From Amorphus orientalis (GTDB taxonomy: Bacteria > Pseudomonadota > Alphaproteobacteria > Rhizobiales > Amorphaceae), in the NCBI RefSeq assembly GCF_030814015.1, contig NZ_JAUSUL010000006.1:1-64000 (forward strand): a stretch of DNA of 64,000 nt, written 5' to 3'. Below are positions 52,307 to 63,564 of this stretch, in pieces (within the stretch, counting starts at the first letter, position 1; every line of letters starts with the position of its first letter). The notes under the pieces were generated by a model, which did no database searches, had not been told where the DNA came from, and saw nothing but the letters and a program-made list of their open reading frames with translations. The position numbers and the translations under genes were made by a program.

Positions 52307-53644
52307 ATGGGGCTGACCGATACATCCGGAGAGGGTGCGCAGCATTCGCATCCCAACCGGCTTGCAATCGATGGTGGAACGCCGGTGCGGACCGATCCGC
52401 TGCCGTGGGAACTGCCGGGGGCGCACTATATCGGCGAAGAGGAACTGGAGCTGGTCTCGCGCGTGGTGAAGGCGCGCAGTCCGTTCCGCTTCTACGGGCC
52501 CGATCCGCAGCACATGGTCGATACGCTGGAACGCGAATGGCGCGAGGCGTTCGGCCACGCTCATGCGCTCGGGGTCTCGTCGGGGACGGCCGCGCTCTCG
52601 ATCGCGATGGCGGCCCTCGACATCGGGCCCGGCGACGAGGTCCTGGTGCCCGGCTATCTCTGGGTAAGCTGCGTCTCGGCGGTGGTGCGCTCGGGCGCGA
52701 TCCCGCGCCTGGTCGATATCGACGAGACCTTCTGCATCGATCCGGAAGACCTGGAACGGAAGATCGGACCGCGCAGCCGTGCTGTCCTCTGCGTCCACAT
52801 GAGCGGGGCGCCGGGACGGATCGGCGAGATCGCCCGCATCTGCAAGGCGAGGGGCCTCGCGCTGATCGAGGACTGCGCCCAGGCGGCCGGCGCGAAGTCC
52901 GGCGGCACGCCGGTCGGCCGGTTCGGCGACATCGCCATCTTCTCCTTCCAGCTCAACAAGAACCTGACGTCGGGTGACGGCGGCATGATCGTCTGCGAGG
53001 ACGACGCCCTGTTCCGCCGCATCGTGGCGCTGCACGATCTCGGCTATGCCCGTACGCCTGCCGGTCGGCTGGATACGTCCGATCCGGACTGCCAGCTCTG
53101 GGGCATCGGCGCGCGCATGTCGGAACTGGCCGGCGCGATGGCGCTCGCCCAGATGCGCAAGCTCACCAAGATCACCGGCTCCATGCGCGATTCCAAGTGG
53201 CGGATCCGCCGTGCGCTCGCCGACGTGCCGGGCCTCGCCTTCCGCGACGTGCCGGACCCGGACGGCGACACCGGGCCATTCCTCCTGATGATCCTGCCGG
53301 ACACGGACATGCCCGACCGCTTCGTCGCCGCGCTGCGCGCGGAGGGCATTGCCGGACCCGACGGCAGCCTTGCCTGCCTGACGATGCGGGAATGGGGGCT
53401 CCACTGGTACTTCAACATCCCCAGCCTGGTGAACAAGCGGTCGAACTCCCGCGACGGCTTTCCCTGGACCCATCCGTCCAACGCGTTCGGGGCCGACTAC
53501 GATTACGGCCACGGCGCGCTGGCGCGGTGCGACGACCTCCATTCGCGGGGGGCGATCCTGACCATCGCTTCCACCTTGAGCGAACGCGACGAGGCTGACA
53601 TCGCAACGGCGATCCGCAAGGTCGCAGGCGCGATCCTCCGATAG
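52307..53644 (+). CDS. DegT/DnrJ/EryC1-family PLP aminotransferase (cyclitol-type)
   Basis: A 445-residue PLP enzyme from ATG 52307 (MGLTDTSGEG) with AAGGAG 7 nt before it. Family elements are RLAIDGGTPVRTDPLPW, SSGTAALSIAMAALDIGPGD, EDCAQAAGA and the PLP-lysine region FSFQLNKNLTSGDGG. The RLAIDGGTPVR opening and the late WGLHWYFNIPSLVNKRSN block resemble enzymes acting on keto-inositols, such as L-glutamine:scyllo-inosose aminotransferase. It sits with two sugar porters and a GMC oxidoreductase, so a keto-sugar or keto-cyclitol substrate is inferred. Confidence 0.88.
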   Translation: MGLTDTSGEGAQHSHPNRLAIDGGTPVRTDPLPWELPGAHYIGEEELELVSRVVKARSPFRFYGPDPQHMVDTLEREWREAFGHAHALGVSSGTAALSIAMAALDIGPGDEVLVPGYLWVSCVSAVVRSGAIPRLVDIDETFCIDPEDLERKIGPRSRAVLCVHMSGAPGRIGEIARICKARGLALIEDCAQAAGAKSGGTPVGRFGDIAIFSFQLNKNLTSGDGGMIVCEDDALFRRIVALHDLGYARTPAGRLDTSDPDCQLWGIGARMSELAGAMALAQMRKLTKITGSMRDSKWRIRRALADVPGLAFRDVPDPDGDTGPFLLMILPDTDMPDRFVAALRAEGIAGPDGSLACLTMREWGLHWYFNIPSLVNKRSNSRDGFPWTHPSNAFGADYDYGHGALARCDDLHSRGAILTIASTLSERDEADIATAIRKVAGAILR

Positions 53645-53676
53645 GAGGACGCGCACACCGGGGTTGGGAGGAAACC

Positions 53677-55071
53677 ATGATGATCTATTTCGTGGCCGCC
53701 GTTGCCGGCGTGGCCGGCTTCCTGTTCGGATTCGACGAGGGCGTGATCGCAGGCGCGCTGCATCTCCTGCGGGCGCAGTTCGACATCACGTCGACCCAGG
53801 AAGGCGTGATGACCGCGGCGGTGCCGTTCGGCGCGCTGTTCGGCGCTCTGGCCGCTGGGCGCGCTGTGGAGCGGTTCGGCCGACGGCGCATGCTGCTGTT
53901 CGCCGCGCTCCTGTTCGTGATCGGGGCGGCGCTGGCCTCCGCGGCGCTCGGCGCCGTCATGCTGACCCTGGCCCGGCTGGTGCTCGGCTTCGCCATCGGT
54001 GTCGCGGGTCTGGTGGCGCCGCTCTACATCTCCGAGAGTTCGCCCGCCGACAAGCGCGGCATGCTGGTGTCGATCTACCAGCTCGCCATCACGCTGGGGA
54101 TCCTGGGCGCCTATCTGGTCGGCTACGCCTTCGACGATTCCTGGCGCACCATGTTCGCGATCGGCATGATCCCGGGCATCGTGCTGTTCGCCGGCATGGC
54201 CGTCCTGCGCGACACGCCGCGCTACCTCGCCATGACCGGACGCCGCGACGAGGCGCGCAAGGCGATCGCGTCGCTGCGCGGCATCCGCACCGATGATCCC
54301 CGCATCGAGACCGAGTTCGCCGAGATGGTGGAGACCGCCGATGCGGACCGGGGCCACGGAAGCTGGTCGGAACTCTTCGGGAAGGTCGCCCGGCCGGCGC
54401 TGGTGGTGGCGATCGGGCTGTTCTTCCTACAGCAGCTCTCCGGCATCAACGCCGTCATCTACTACGCGCCCAGCGTCTTCGACGAAGCCGGCTTCGGCGA
54501 CTCCTCGACCCAGATCCTCGCCACCGTCGGCGTCGGCACGGTCAACGTGCTGATGACGCTTGTCGGGATGGCGCTGATCGACCGGATCGGCCGGCGCAAG
54601 CTGCTTTTGGCCGGGTTCCTGGTGACGGCCCTGTCGCTTGCCATGATCGCGATCGGCGCGGCCACCGACGCCCAGGCCATGGACGTGGTCGCCTTCGTGG
54701 GCCTCGTCCTCTATATCGGCGCGTTCGCCGCCAGCATCGGTCCGCTGCCCTGGGTGATGATGTCGGAGGTGTTTCCGCTCAGCGTCCGCGGCCGCGGTAT
54801 GAGCCTCGCCTCCATCACCAACTGGGGCTTCAACTTCCTGGTGGTGTTCTCCTTCCCGATCCTTTTGAACCATATCGGGCTGGCCGGCGTGTTCGGGATC
54901 TACGCCTTCATCTGCGCCATCGGGATTATCTTCACCTTCCGCTACGTGCCGGAAACCAACGGTATCCTGCTTGAGGATATCGAGGCCTTCCTGCGCACCG
55001 GCCGGCCGTTCCGTCAGTTGGGCATGGCGACCGGACCGGCCACCGCGGCGGCGAAGGGGGCGGCGGAATGA
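53677..55071 (+). CDS. Sugar-porter family MFS transporter 2
   Basis: A 464-residue twelve-helix transporter with the same motif set as transporter 1: FLFGFDEGVIAGAL, GRAVERFGRRRMLLF, LRDTPRYLAMTGRRDEARK, QQLSGINAVIYYAPSVF, IDRIGRRKLLL and PETNGILLEDIEAF. It lies 32 bp after the aminotransferase and overlaps the following small gene by 4 bp, so it is part of that operon. It is likely a proton symporter for a sugar or cyclitol. Confidence 0.92.
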   Translation: MMIYFVAAVAGVAGFLFGFDEGVIAGALHLLRAQFDITSTQEGVMTAAVPFGALFGALAAGRAVERFGRRRMLLFAALLFVIGAALASAALGAVMLTLARLVLGFAIGVAGLVAPLYISESSPADKRGMLVSIYQLAITLGILGAYLVGYAFDDSWRTMFAIGMIPGIVLFAGMAVLRDTPRYLAMTGRRDEARKAIASLRGIRTDDPRIETEFAEMVETADADRGHGSWSELFGKVARPALVVAIGLFFLQQLSGINAVIYYAPSVFDEAGFGDSSTQILATVGVGTVNVLMTLVGMALIDRIGRRKLLLAGFLVTALSLAMIAIGAATDAQAMDVVAFVGLVLYIGAFAASIGPLPWVMMSEVFPLSVRGRGMSLASITNWGFNFLVVFSFPILLNHIGLAGVFGIYAFICAIGIIFTFRYVPETNGILLEDIEAFLRTGRPFRQLGMATGPATAAAKGAAE

Positions 55072-55388
55072 CGGCCCGGGATCTGACCGAAGCCGACGCG
55101 CGGCCGATCCTGGCCGCGCTCGTGGCCCGCAGCCCCTATCGGGCCGGGCTGGAGCCGATGATGGACGACATCGTCCGTATCGCGCTGGCCAACACCCAGC
55201 TGCGCGAGGCGCTTGCCCGGGTGGCGTCGCGCTCCGGCGTGGCGACCACCGGTCGCGTCACCAACGCGGAGCTGGGCTCCGACCGCAAGCTCCTGGCCGT
55301 CTATCTGGAGCACGTTTTCTTTGCCTCGCCCGGCTTCCTGGCCTCGGTCGGCGAGTGGCCTGTCGGGAGGATGCCCGATGCCCGCTGA
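55068..55388 (+). CDS. Small partner protein upstream of GMC oxidoreductase
   Basis: A 106-residue soluble helical protein (MTARDLTEADARPILAALVA) overlapping genes on both sides (transporter by 4 bp, oxidoreductase by 11 bp). It has no signal peptide and no recognised domain. Several GMC sugar dehydrogenases need a small subunit encoded just upstream, so this may be a chaperone-like or subunit partner. No motif confirms it. Confidence 0.65.
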   Translation: MTARDLTEADARPILAALVARSPYRAGLEPMMDDIVRIALANTQLREALARVASRSGVATTGRVTNAELGSDRKLLAVYLEHVFFASPGFLASVGEWPVGRMPDAR

Positions 55389-57012
55389 AGCATCCGCCTG
55401 TGACGTGGTGATCGTCGGCACCGGAGCCGGCGGCAGCATCGTGGCCCACCAGCTGGCCAAGGCCGGCCTCAAGGTCGTGTCCCTGGAATCCGGCGGCCGT
55501 CTGCCGGAGGACTACTTCAAGACCACCGGCCGCCCGGTTCCGGCGGTGGACTACGGCATCGGTCCCAACACCGTCTGGCCGTCCGATCCCCACGACAGCC
55601 TTTTTGTGCATCCGCTGTTCGCCGACGGAAAGATCGGCGCTTCGCCCCGTCCGCCGGGCGGGTTCCGCCACTTCCAGGTGCTCAAGGTCAACGGCCTTCA
55701 GAACCTCTGGAACGGCGTCAGCGTCCGCTTCGCCGACCACGATTTCGACGACTGGCCGTTCGGCTACGACACGCTGGCCGAGGACTATTCCGAGGTCGAG
55801 CGTCTGATCACCGTCTGCGGCACGAAGGAGAACATCGACGAGCTTCCGGACGGCGAGTTCGTGCCGCCCAAGCCGATCCGCCCGCCCGATCAGATGATCG
55901 TGGACGCGGTGCGCTCGCTCAATCAGCCGTTCTCCCATGCGATCCCGAACCGCAAGGCCATCGTCACGACGCCGGGGCTTGCGTCCTCCTGCATCTCCAC
56001 GGGCATCTGCACGTCCGGCTGTCCGGTGGGCTCGGTCTACAAGTTCACCGCCCGGCTTCTGCCGGAGATCGAGGGCCTGTCGAACTACGAGCTGCGGCCC
56101 AACGCCAAGGTGACGAAGGTGACGCGCGAGCCGGGCGCCTCGACGGTGAGCGGCGTGGAATATCTCGACACCGAAACCGGCGAGCACCACCGGCTCGAGG
56201 CCCGCTTCGTCGTGCTTGCGGCCGGCGCCATCGAGACCCCGCGGATCCTGTTCAATTCGGCCGACGAGGCCGATCCGAACGGACTGGCCAACCGTCACGA
56301 TCGTGTCGGCCAGCGCCTGCAGGACAATCCGAAGTCGGTGCTGTCCACCTCGCTCTGGAAGCTCTGGAACAAGCGGCGGACCTACGATATCGGCTACGGC
56401 GACCTGCTGATCCTGATGTCGCGCGGAAAGCTGCCGAACGGGGAGGAGTTCCCGTTCATCGGCCATGCCATCCACGGTCTGCCGGACGTGCCGCACTATC
56501 TCACCGGCATGACGGCGTTCCCCGCCTTCATGAAACTCCGCATGGCGCGGATGATGTTCCATTCCTACGTCACCCTTGGCCTGTTCTGCGCGGGCGAGCC
56601 TCGGCCGGAGAACCGGGTGCGGCCGGGCTCTACGTTCGACAGCGACGGCGTGCGCCAGGTGGCGATCGACTTCACCACGCCGGACAAGGCGAAGGCGGAG
56701 ATGGACGTCATGCTGAAATGGGGGCGCAAGATCCTGCGCAAGGCGTCGGCGACCCAGATCTACGAGACCACCGACAACACCGGGACCGGCATCCATTATG
56801 CTGGCACGACGGCGATCTCGGCCGACCCGGCCGACGGGGTGGTCGATGCGGATCTGCGCTGTCACGGCCTCGACAACCTCTATGTCTGCGACGGCGGAGT
56901 GATCCCGACGCTGCCGGACAAGCATCTGACCCTGTCGATCATGGCGCTGTCCCATCGGCTCGGCCGCCACCTCAAGGAACGGGTGAGGGCGGAGGAAACG
57001 GTTGTCGCCTGA
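55378..57012 (+). CDS. GMC-family FAD oxidoreductase
   Basis: A 544-residue flavoprotein of the glucose-methanol-choline class. The N-terminal FAD site is CDVVIVGTGAGGSIVAHQLA (8-27), with the cofactor end ESGGR. The cluster ISTGICTSGCPVGS has three cysteines. The C-terminal substrate domain has TGTGIHYAGTTAISADP, carrying the expected catalytic His, and LYVCDGGVIPTLPDKHLTLS. The usual Asn of the second catalytic position appears replaced by His in DKHLT. ATG 55378 follows GGGAGG. There is no signal peptide, so it acts in the cytoplasm unless carried by its partner. A sugar or cyclitol alcohol is the likely substrate. Confidence 0.9.
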   Translation: MPAEASACDVVIVGTGAGGSIVAHQLAKAGLKVVSLESGGRLPEDYFKTTGRPVPAVDYGIGPNTVWPSDPHDSLFVHPLFADGKIGASPRPPGGFRHFQVLKVNGLQNLWNGVSVRFADHDFDDWPFGYDTLAEDYSEVERLITVCGTKENIDELPDGEFVPPKPIRPPDQMIVDAVRSLNQPFSHAIPNRKAIVTTPGLASSCISTGICTSGCPVGSVYKFTARLLPEIEGLSNYELRPNAKVTKVTREPGASTVSGVEYLDTETGEHHRLEARFVVLAAGAIETPRILFNSADEADPNGLANRHDRVGQRLQDNPKSVLSTSLWKLWNKRRTYDIGYGDLLILMSRGKLPNGEEFPFIGHAIHGLPDVPHYLTGMTAFPAFMKLRMARMMFHSYVTLGLFCAGEPRPENRVRPGSTFDSDGVRQVAIDFTTPDKAKAEMDVMLKWGRKILRKASATQIYETTDNTGTGIHYAGTTAISADPADGVVDADLRCHGLDNLYVCDGGVIPTLPDKHLTLSIMALSHRLGRHLKERVRAEETVVA

Positions 57013-57042
57013 CGGCTGCAGGGGCGGGAAGGAGATAAGGCG

Positions 57043-57624
57043 ATGGACGCATTCCGGACGACCCTTTTGGCCCTGATGCTTGCCGCCATCCCGCTTCCGG
57101 TCTCCGCCCAGTCGATCGAGAGCACCTACTCGAAGATCGGCTGGGAGACATCGTGCACAATCGTGGACCAGGCGCCCGAAGGCGAGGGCAGCTGGGCGCG
57201 TCTCAGGTGTGCCGGCTATGGCGACACCCCGGTCCATGTGGCCGACGGCGACGCGCGCATGTCGGTGGATTACGGCACACCCAGCGAGCCCGGCGGGTGG
57301 GAGAGCTTCACCGGCTTCAATCACGTCAACGACACGATCGAATGGCGGCTGGCCGACGGGGTGCCCTTCGCCACCATCCATCGCTGGTTCGTGGACGACG
57401 GGTCGGGCGGCTCCCGGCAGGTGCTGGTGGTGAGCACCGTGGTCGGGCGATGGTCGGACGCGAGCTGCATGGTCGGCTATGTCGACGCCAACGCCAATTC
57501 CAACGCCAACGTCATCGCGCGCGGCCTCGCCGATTCCAAGGCGCGGGACTTCCGCTGTGGCGTCGACGCGCCGTCCTATGTCGGCGTCACGACCGATCGG
57601 ACGCCCCAGCCCAGCGCCGGATAG
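57043..57624 (+). CDS. Secreted protein of unknown function
   Basis: Not recognised. It is a 193-residue exported protein with a clear signal peptide (FRTTLLALMLAAIPLPVSAQ) and mature part beginning SIESTYSKIGWETSCTI. It contains four mature cysteines (near SCTI, RCAG, SCMVGY and FRCGV) that could form two disulfides. Alternating polar beta-strand-like segments and conserved-looking WESFTGFNHVNDTIEWRL are present. It lies 30 bp after the GMC gene in the same direction and may belong to that operon. Confidence 0.7.
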   Translation: MDAFRTTLLALMLAAIPLPVSAQSIESTYSKIGWETSCTIVDQAPEGEGSWARLRCAGYGDTPVHVADGDARMSVDYGTPSEPGGWESFTGFNHVNDTIEWRLADGVPFATIHRWFVDDGSGGSRQVLVVSTVVGRWSDASCMVGYVDANANSNANVIARGLADSKARDFRCGVDAPSYVGVTTDRTPQPSAG

Positions 57625-57701
57625 AAGGTTCGTCCGTTTCCGAAAGGGGTGTTTCCCCGAGCTCGGAAATGGTTCTAGGTTCGCGCCAGTTTGAATCAGC
57701 G

Positions 57702-58586
57702 ATGGAGCAACCGGTGAGCAGCATCGATCTCGGGGCTGAAGCCGATCTGCCGGTCGAACAGATCGACAGCGACTACAACGCGCGGGCGACGGTGACGGTC
57801 GAGGAGTTCGAACGGACCATGGGCCGCTACCGGGACGGGTCGCTGGCGGCACGCTCGATCGCGACCGCGGTCGATGTCGTCTACGACGAGGAAAGCGGCC
57901 AGACGATCGACATCTTCGGTGGCGGCGACGAGCCGCGCCCGGTCTTCGTCTACATCCATGGCGGCTACTGGCGCGCGCTCTCCAAGACCGAATCGGCGTT
58001 CATGGCGCCCATGCTGGCCGGACGGGGCATCGCGACGGTGGCGGTCGACTACCGGCTGGCACCCGAGGTGGATCTCGCCGAGATCGTGCGCGAAGTGCGC
58101 GCGGCGATCGCCTTTCTCCATCGCGAAGGCCGGCGCTACGGGCTGGATCCAAGCCGGATCTATGTCGGGGGCAGCTCCGCCGGCGGGCATCTCACCGGCG
58201 CTGTCATCTCCGGTGGGTGGCACGAGGCCTTCGGCGTGCCTGAGGACGTGGTGAAGGGCGCGCTGCCGGTCAGCGGCCTGTTCCATCTGGGACCCATCGC
58301 CAAATCGTTCGTGTCGGAGTGGCTGACCCTGACGGATTCAGACGTCGCCGCGCTGAGCCCGGCCCTCAACATTCCGAAGGCCGGCTGTCCGATCGTCGCC
58401 GCTTATGCCGCGGGCGAACCAGCCGGCTTCGGACGGCAGTCCCAAGGCTACCATGCGCTCTGGCAGTCGGCCGGGTTCGACTCGACGCTGATGGAAATCC
58501 CCGACCGGCATCACTTCGACGTGGTGCTGGACCTTGAGCGGGCCGACACGCAGCTCGCCGGCGCCCTGCTTCAGATGATCCGCTGA
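57702..58586 (+). CDS. Alpha/beta hydrolase, arylformamidase-like
   Basis: A 294-residue alpha/beta hydrolase. The oxyanion motif HGGYW begins at His86 (FVYIHGGYWRALSKTES), the HGGYW form seen in N-formylkynurenine formamidases. The nucleophile Ser is in YVGGSSAGGHLTGAV, and the catalytic His near the end is in PDRHHFDVV. N-formylkynurenine hydrolysis would fit the 3-hydroxyanthranilate dioxygenase 5 kb away, but general esterase activity is equally possible. The start is uncertain: ATG 57702 is used, with ATG 57669 or GTG 57714 (which has GGAG upstream) as alternatives. Confidence 0.85.
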   Translation: MEQPVSSIDLGAEADLPVEQIDSDYNARATVTVEEFERTMGRYRDGSLAARSIATAVDVVYDEESGQTIDIFGGGDEPRPVFVYIHGGYWRALSKTESAFMAPMLAGRGIATVAVDYRLAPEVDLAEIVREVRAAIAFLHREGRRYGLDPSRIYVGGSSAGGHLTGAVISGGWHEAFGVPEDVVKGALPVSGLFHLGPIAKSFVSEWLTLTDSDVAALSPALNIPKAGCPIVAAYAAGEPAGFGRQSQGYHALWQSAGFDSTLMEIPDRHHFDVVLDLERADTQLAGALLQMIR

Positions 58587-58632
58587 AGCGGTTTCCGGCG
58601 AAGTGGGAACCGGTTCGCCGTCCGAAAACGCG
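58585..58632. repeat. Candidate dispersed palindromic intergenic element
   Basis: The convergent gap after the hydrolase holds GGTTTCC / GGGAACC arms around GGCGAAGT, followed by GGTTCGCC and AAAACGCG. It resembles palindromic intergenic sequences scattered through rhizobial genomes. Only one copy is seen here, so the assignment rests on recall of the pattern. Confidence 0.4.
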
Positions 58633-58664
58633 CCTCGATGGAATGACGTCGGACGGGGCGGTGG

Positions 58665-59588
58665 TCACCCGTCGTCCGTGCCACTGCGGGCCGGGCTCAG
58701 GCTCTGCACCGTGCGGCGCAGAACCGGCGTGAAGGCGGCGACGGCCGGCGAGACCGTCCGCCCGTTCGCGTGGATCAGGTGGATCTCCCGGGCAATGTCA
58801 GGCTCCGCCAGCCTCCGGCCGACAACCGTTCCGTTGCGCACGGCGGCGTAGGCGTAGGTGGGCAGCACGGCGGCACCGAGGCCCGCCTCGACGAGGGCCA
58901 TCGCGGTGGTGATCTGGTTGACCTCGTAGCTCGGGGCAAGCTCGATCCCGGCCGTCTCGAAGCCGACCTCGGTCAGCAGGCGAATCGCGCTGGTGCGGGC
59001 CATGGAGACCAGCGGCGTGCCGGCGAGATCGGCCCAGGCCAGCGGCCCGGGCGCATTGAGCGCGGAGCTTTCGTGGCAGAACAGCATCAGCTGATCGCGG
59101 GCGAGCGCCAGCCGCTCGATCTGGTCGCCGCCCGGCGGAAAGGTCCCGAGCCCGCAGTCCGCCCGTCCGGAGCGCACGCTCTCGATGATCTCGTCGGTGC
59201 TGGCATCGATCAGGTCAACGCTGATGCCGGGAAAATCGCGCCGGAACTCGGCTATCGCCTGGGGCAGGACGGCCGCCGCCAGCAACGGCGGCGCGGCGAT
59301 GCGGATGCGGCCGCGGCGGCGTTCGGCGAGGGCGTGGACGTTCTGGACCGCCAGATCGAGATCTTCCACGACCTTCTCCACTGCGACGCGGAAGTCTCGC
59401 CCCGCCTCTGTCAGTTCGACGCGGCGCGTGGTGCGGTCGAACAGCCGCGTTCCGAGTTCGGCCTCCAGTTCCTTCACCGCCTGGGAGAGGGCCGGCTGGG
59501 CCGCCTTGGTGCGGGTTGCCGCGCGTGAGAAGCTTCCGCTTTCCGCGACCGCCAGGAAGGCATCGATCTGCTTGAGGGTGATCCGCAC
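58665..59588 (-). CDS. LysR-family transcriptional regulator
   Basis: A 307-residue LysR regulator. The winged helix-turn-helix (about 2-60) reads TLKQIDAFLAVAESGSFSRA, then PALSQAVKELEAELGTRLFD. The effector domain follows (RIRIAAPPLLAAAVLPQAIA). The start is GTG 59588, 8 nt after GGGAGG; no usable ATG exists in frame. It is divergent from the molybdenum hydroxylase gene and so is the likely regulator of the catabolic set. An aromatic or N-heterocyclic effector is inferred from the genes. Confidence 0.93.
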   Translation of the reverse strand: MRITLKQIDAFLAVAESGSFSRAATRTKAAQPALSQAVKELEAELGTRLFDRTTRRVELTEAGRDFRVAVEKVVEDLDLAVQNVHALAERRRGRIRIAAPPLLAAAVLPQAIAEFRRDFPGISVDLIDASTDEIIESVRSGRADCGLGTFPPGGDQIERLALARDQLMLFCHESSALNAPGPLAWADLAGTPLVSMARTSAIRLLTEVGFETAGIELAPSYEVNQITTAMALVEAGLGAAVLPTYAYAAVRNGTVVGRRLAEPDIAREIHLIHANGRTVSPAVAAFTPVLRRTVQSLSPARSGTDDG

Positions 59589-59723
59589 GCGGGCATGCCT
59601 CCCTAATTTATAAGAATACCAGATAAATTTATCACACAAACCCGTATTCAAATATAGATGGTCCCGTGCTTCCCTTGCACACGGTTTGATCAGCAGGATC
59701 GCCTGCGTGATCGGGAGGCAAGT
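59589..59723. promoter_or_regulatory. LysR / catabolic operon control region
   Basis: 135-bp divergent region, AT-rich at 59600-59660. It holds a perfect 12-bp palindrome GATAAATTTATC (59622-59633) and a wider inverted repeat GAATAC / GTATTC (59614-59619 and 59644-59649). These are good candidate LysR binding sites; GGGAGG at 59713 is the ribosome site for the hydroxylase gene. Confidence 0.5.
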
Positions 59724-62005
59724 TTGAGTGTGACCAGGTCCGGCGAGACATCGATGCCCTGGCTCGGCCGCAGCGTTCTGCGCCGGGAGGACACGCGTCT
59801 CACGACCGGTCGCGGGACCTATGTCGACGACCTCCGGCCGGATGGCTGCCTTTTTCTCGCCTTCGCACGCAGCCCCTATGGCTGCGGCCCGATCCGGAGC
59901 GTCGACTGCGCCGAGGCGCGGGCCCTGGACGGCGTGGTCGCGGTCTTCACCGCGGACGATCTCGGCGATCTCGGTGTCAACGCCATCAACCCCCTGGCGG
60001 AGACCATCGTCGAAGCGCCCTTCGAGGTCCTGGCCCGGGAACGGGTGTCCGCCGCCGGTCAGGCCGTGGCCGCCGTCGTCGCCACGTCCGAAGCGATTGC
60101 CCGCGACGCTGCTCTCCTGATCGAGATCGATGTCGATCCGGAGCCGGTCCTGGAGCCGGGTCAGGGGCCGCAATCGGTTGCCAATTCGGTGGTCGCGGGA
60201 GATGCCGACGCCGCCTTCGCCGGCGCCGACCACGTGGTCGCCGTGAGGCTTCAGCATTCGCTGGTCGCGCCGACGCCGATGGAGCCGCGCGCCGTGCTCG
60301 CGGTCTGGGAGGACGGTCGGCTGACGGCCTGGTGCTCGACCCAGACGCCCTACCGGGTGCGCGAGGATTTGGCCCGTATCCTCGGGCTCGGTCTGGACGC
60401 GGTGCGCGTCATCGCGCCGGATGTGGGCGGGGCGTTCGGCGGCAAGGCCTCGATCTATCCCGAGGACGTCATGGTCGCCTTTGCGGCACGCGCCCTCGGC
60501 GCTCCGGTCAAGTGGTGCGCCCAGCGCGGCGAGGACATGCTGGCCGCAAGCCACGGGCGCGGCGCGACGTCGACGGCCGAGATGGCCTTCTCGGCGGACG
60601 GGAAGGCGCTCGCGCTGAAGGCCGACCTGGTCTTTCAGCAGGGCCACTGGATGACCTACAGCGCCGTGGTTCCGTCGATCAACGCGCTTCGGATCCTGCC
60701 CGGCCCCTACGCCATCGGCGACCTCGCCCTGACGTCCCGCGCCCACATGACCAACCGGGCCGCCGTCGGCATCTATCGCGGCGCCGGGCGGCCGGAAGCA
60801 GCCCTTCTGCTCGACCGGCTGATGGACGAGGGCGCACGCGCCTGCGCCCTCGACCCGATCGAGGTGCGTCGGCGCAATCTGATCGCCTCCGACGTCCTTC
60901 CGCTGACCACACCGACCGGCGCGAACATCGACGCCTCGGACTTCGCGCTGCTCCTCGACACGCTGGAGGCCCGCACGGCCTATGCGAACCTTCGCGCCGA
61001 GCAGCGCCGCCGCCGGGAAAACGGAGAGGTGGTGGGCATCGGCCTGTCGCTCTACATCGAGCCCTGCGGTCAGGGCTGGGAGAGCGCCGAAATCGCCCTG
61101 TGCCGAGACGGCCGGCTGCGCGCCGTGACGGGCGCCAGCAGCCAGGGGCAGGGACGCGAGACCTCGTTTGCCCAGATCGTGGCCGAGGCGCTGGACGCCG
61201 ATCCCGAACTGATCGAGATCCGCCAGGGCGACACCGACGATGCCGAGCGCGGGCTTGGTGCGCTGGCCAGCCGGTCGACGGCGATCGGCGGCAGCGCGAT
61301 CCTCAAGGCGAGCGAGCAGCTGCGCGCCCGGATCGCCGAAGCCGCGGCCGGTTTCCTCCAGTGCGAGCCCGGGCAGGTCCGTTTCCGGCCGGGCCGCCTG
61401 TTCGTCGAGGGATCTGCCGGCGCGTCCATGTCGCTCGCGGATCTCGCCGGCGCCATGCTCGGCGGCGTCGGAGAGCCGGAGGAGCCGGCGCTGGCGGCCG
61501 AAACCATCTACCACGCCGACGATGAGGCGTGGGCGAGCGGCTGCTGCCTCGCCATGGTGGCGATCGATCCCGACACCGGCGTGATGACGACCGAACGGCT
61601 CGTGTGGATCGATGACGCGGGCGTGGTGGTGAACCCGCTCCTCGCCCACGGCCAGCTGGTCGGCGGTCTGGCCCAGGGGCTTGGCGAGGCGCTCCTCGAG
61701 CAGCTCGTCTACGACGAGGACGGCCAGCTCCTCACCGGATCGTTCATGGACTACGCCATGCCGAGGGCGGACGATGTTCCGCCTGTGGAGATCGACAAGA
61801 TCGAGACCCGGTCCGAGGCCAATGCGCTGGGCGCCAAGGGGGTGGGCGAGGCCGGCTGCATCGGCGTGCCGGCAGCCCTGTTCAACGCTGCGGCCGACGC
61901 GCTCGCCCCGTTCGGGGCGCACGATCTGCAAATGCCGTTGACGAGTGAGAAGCTCTGGCGCGCCATGCGCCAGGCTCCGGAAACCCAGACGGGTGGGAAC
62001 GCATC

Positions 62006-62009
<4 letters not shown>
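59724..62009 (+). CDS. Xanthine dehydrogenase-family molybdenum hydroxylase, large subunit
   Basis: Molybdopterin-binding catalytic subunit of about 761 residues. Signatures are LGRSVLRREDTRLTTGRGTY, PDVGGAFGGKASIYPEDV, YRGAGRPEAALLLDRLMDEG, ASSQGQGRETSFAQI and the active-site Glu in GAKGVGEAGCIGVP. It would hydroxylate a carbon next to nitrogen or an aldehyde, using water. The usual FAD and [2Fe-2S] subunits are not adjacent on either side. The start is uncertain: TTG 59724 is 5 nt after GGGAGG, while GTG 59730 and ATG 59754 (MPWLGRSVL) are alternatives. It overlaps the next gene by 4 bp. Confidence 0.9.

Positions 62010-63564
<1,555 letters not shown>

Noticed and set aside
59640-61931. Minus-strand frame continuing upstream of the LysR gene, antisense to the hydroxylase
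   Set aside because: LysR similarity begins only at GTG 59588, right after a ribosome site. The upstream extension is antisense to a clear molybdenum hydroxylase.
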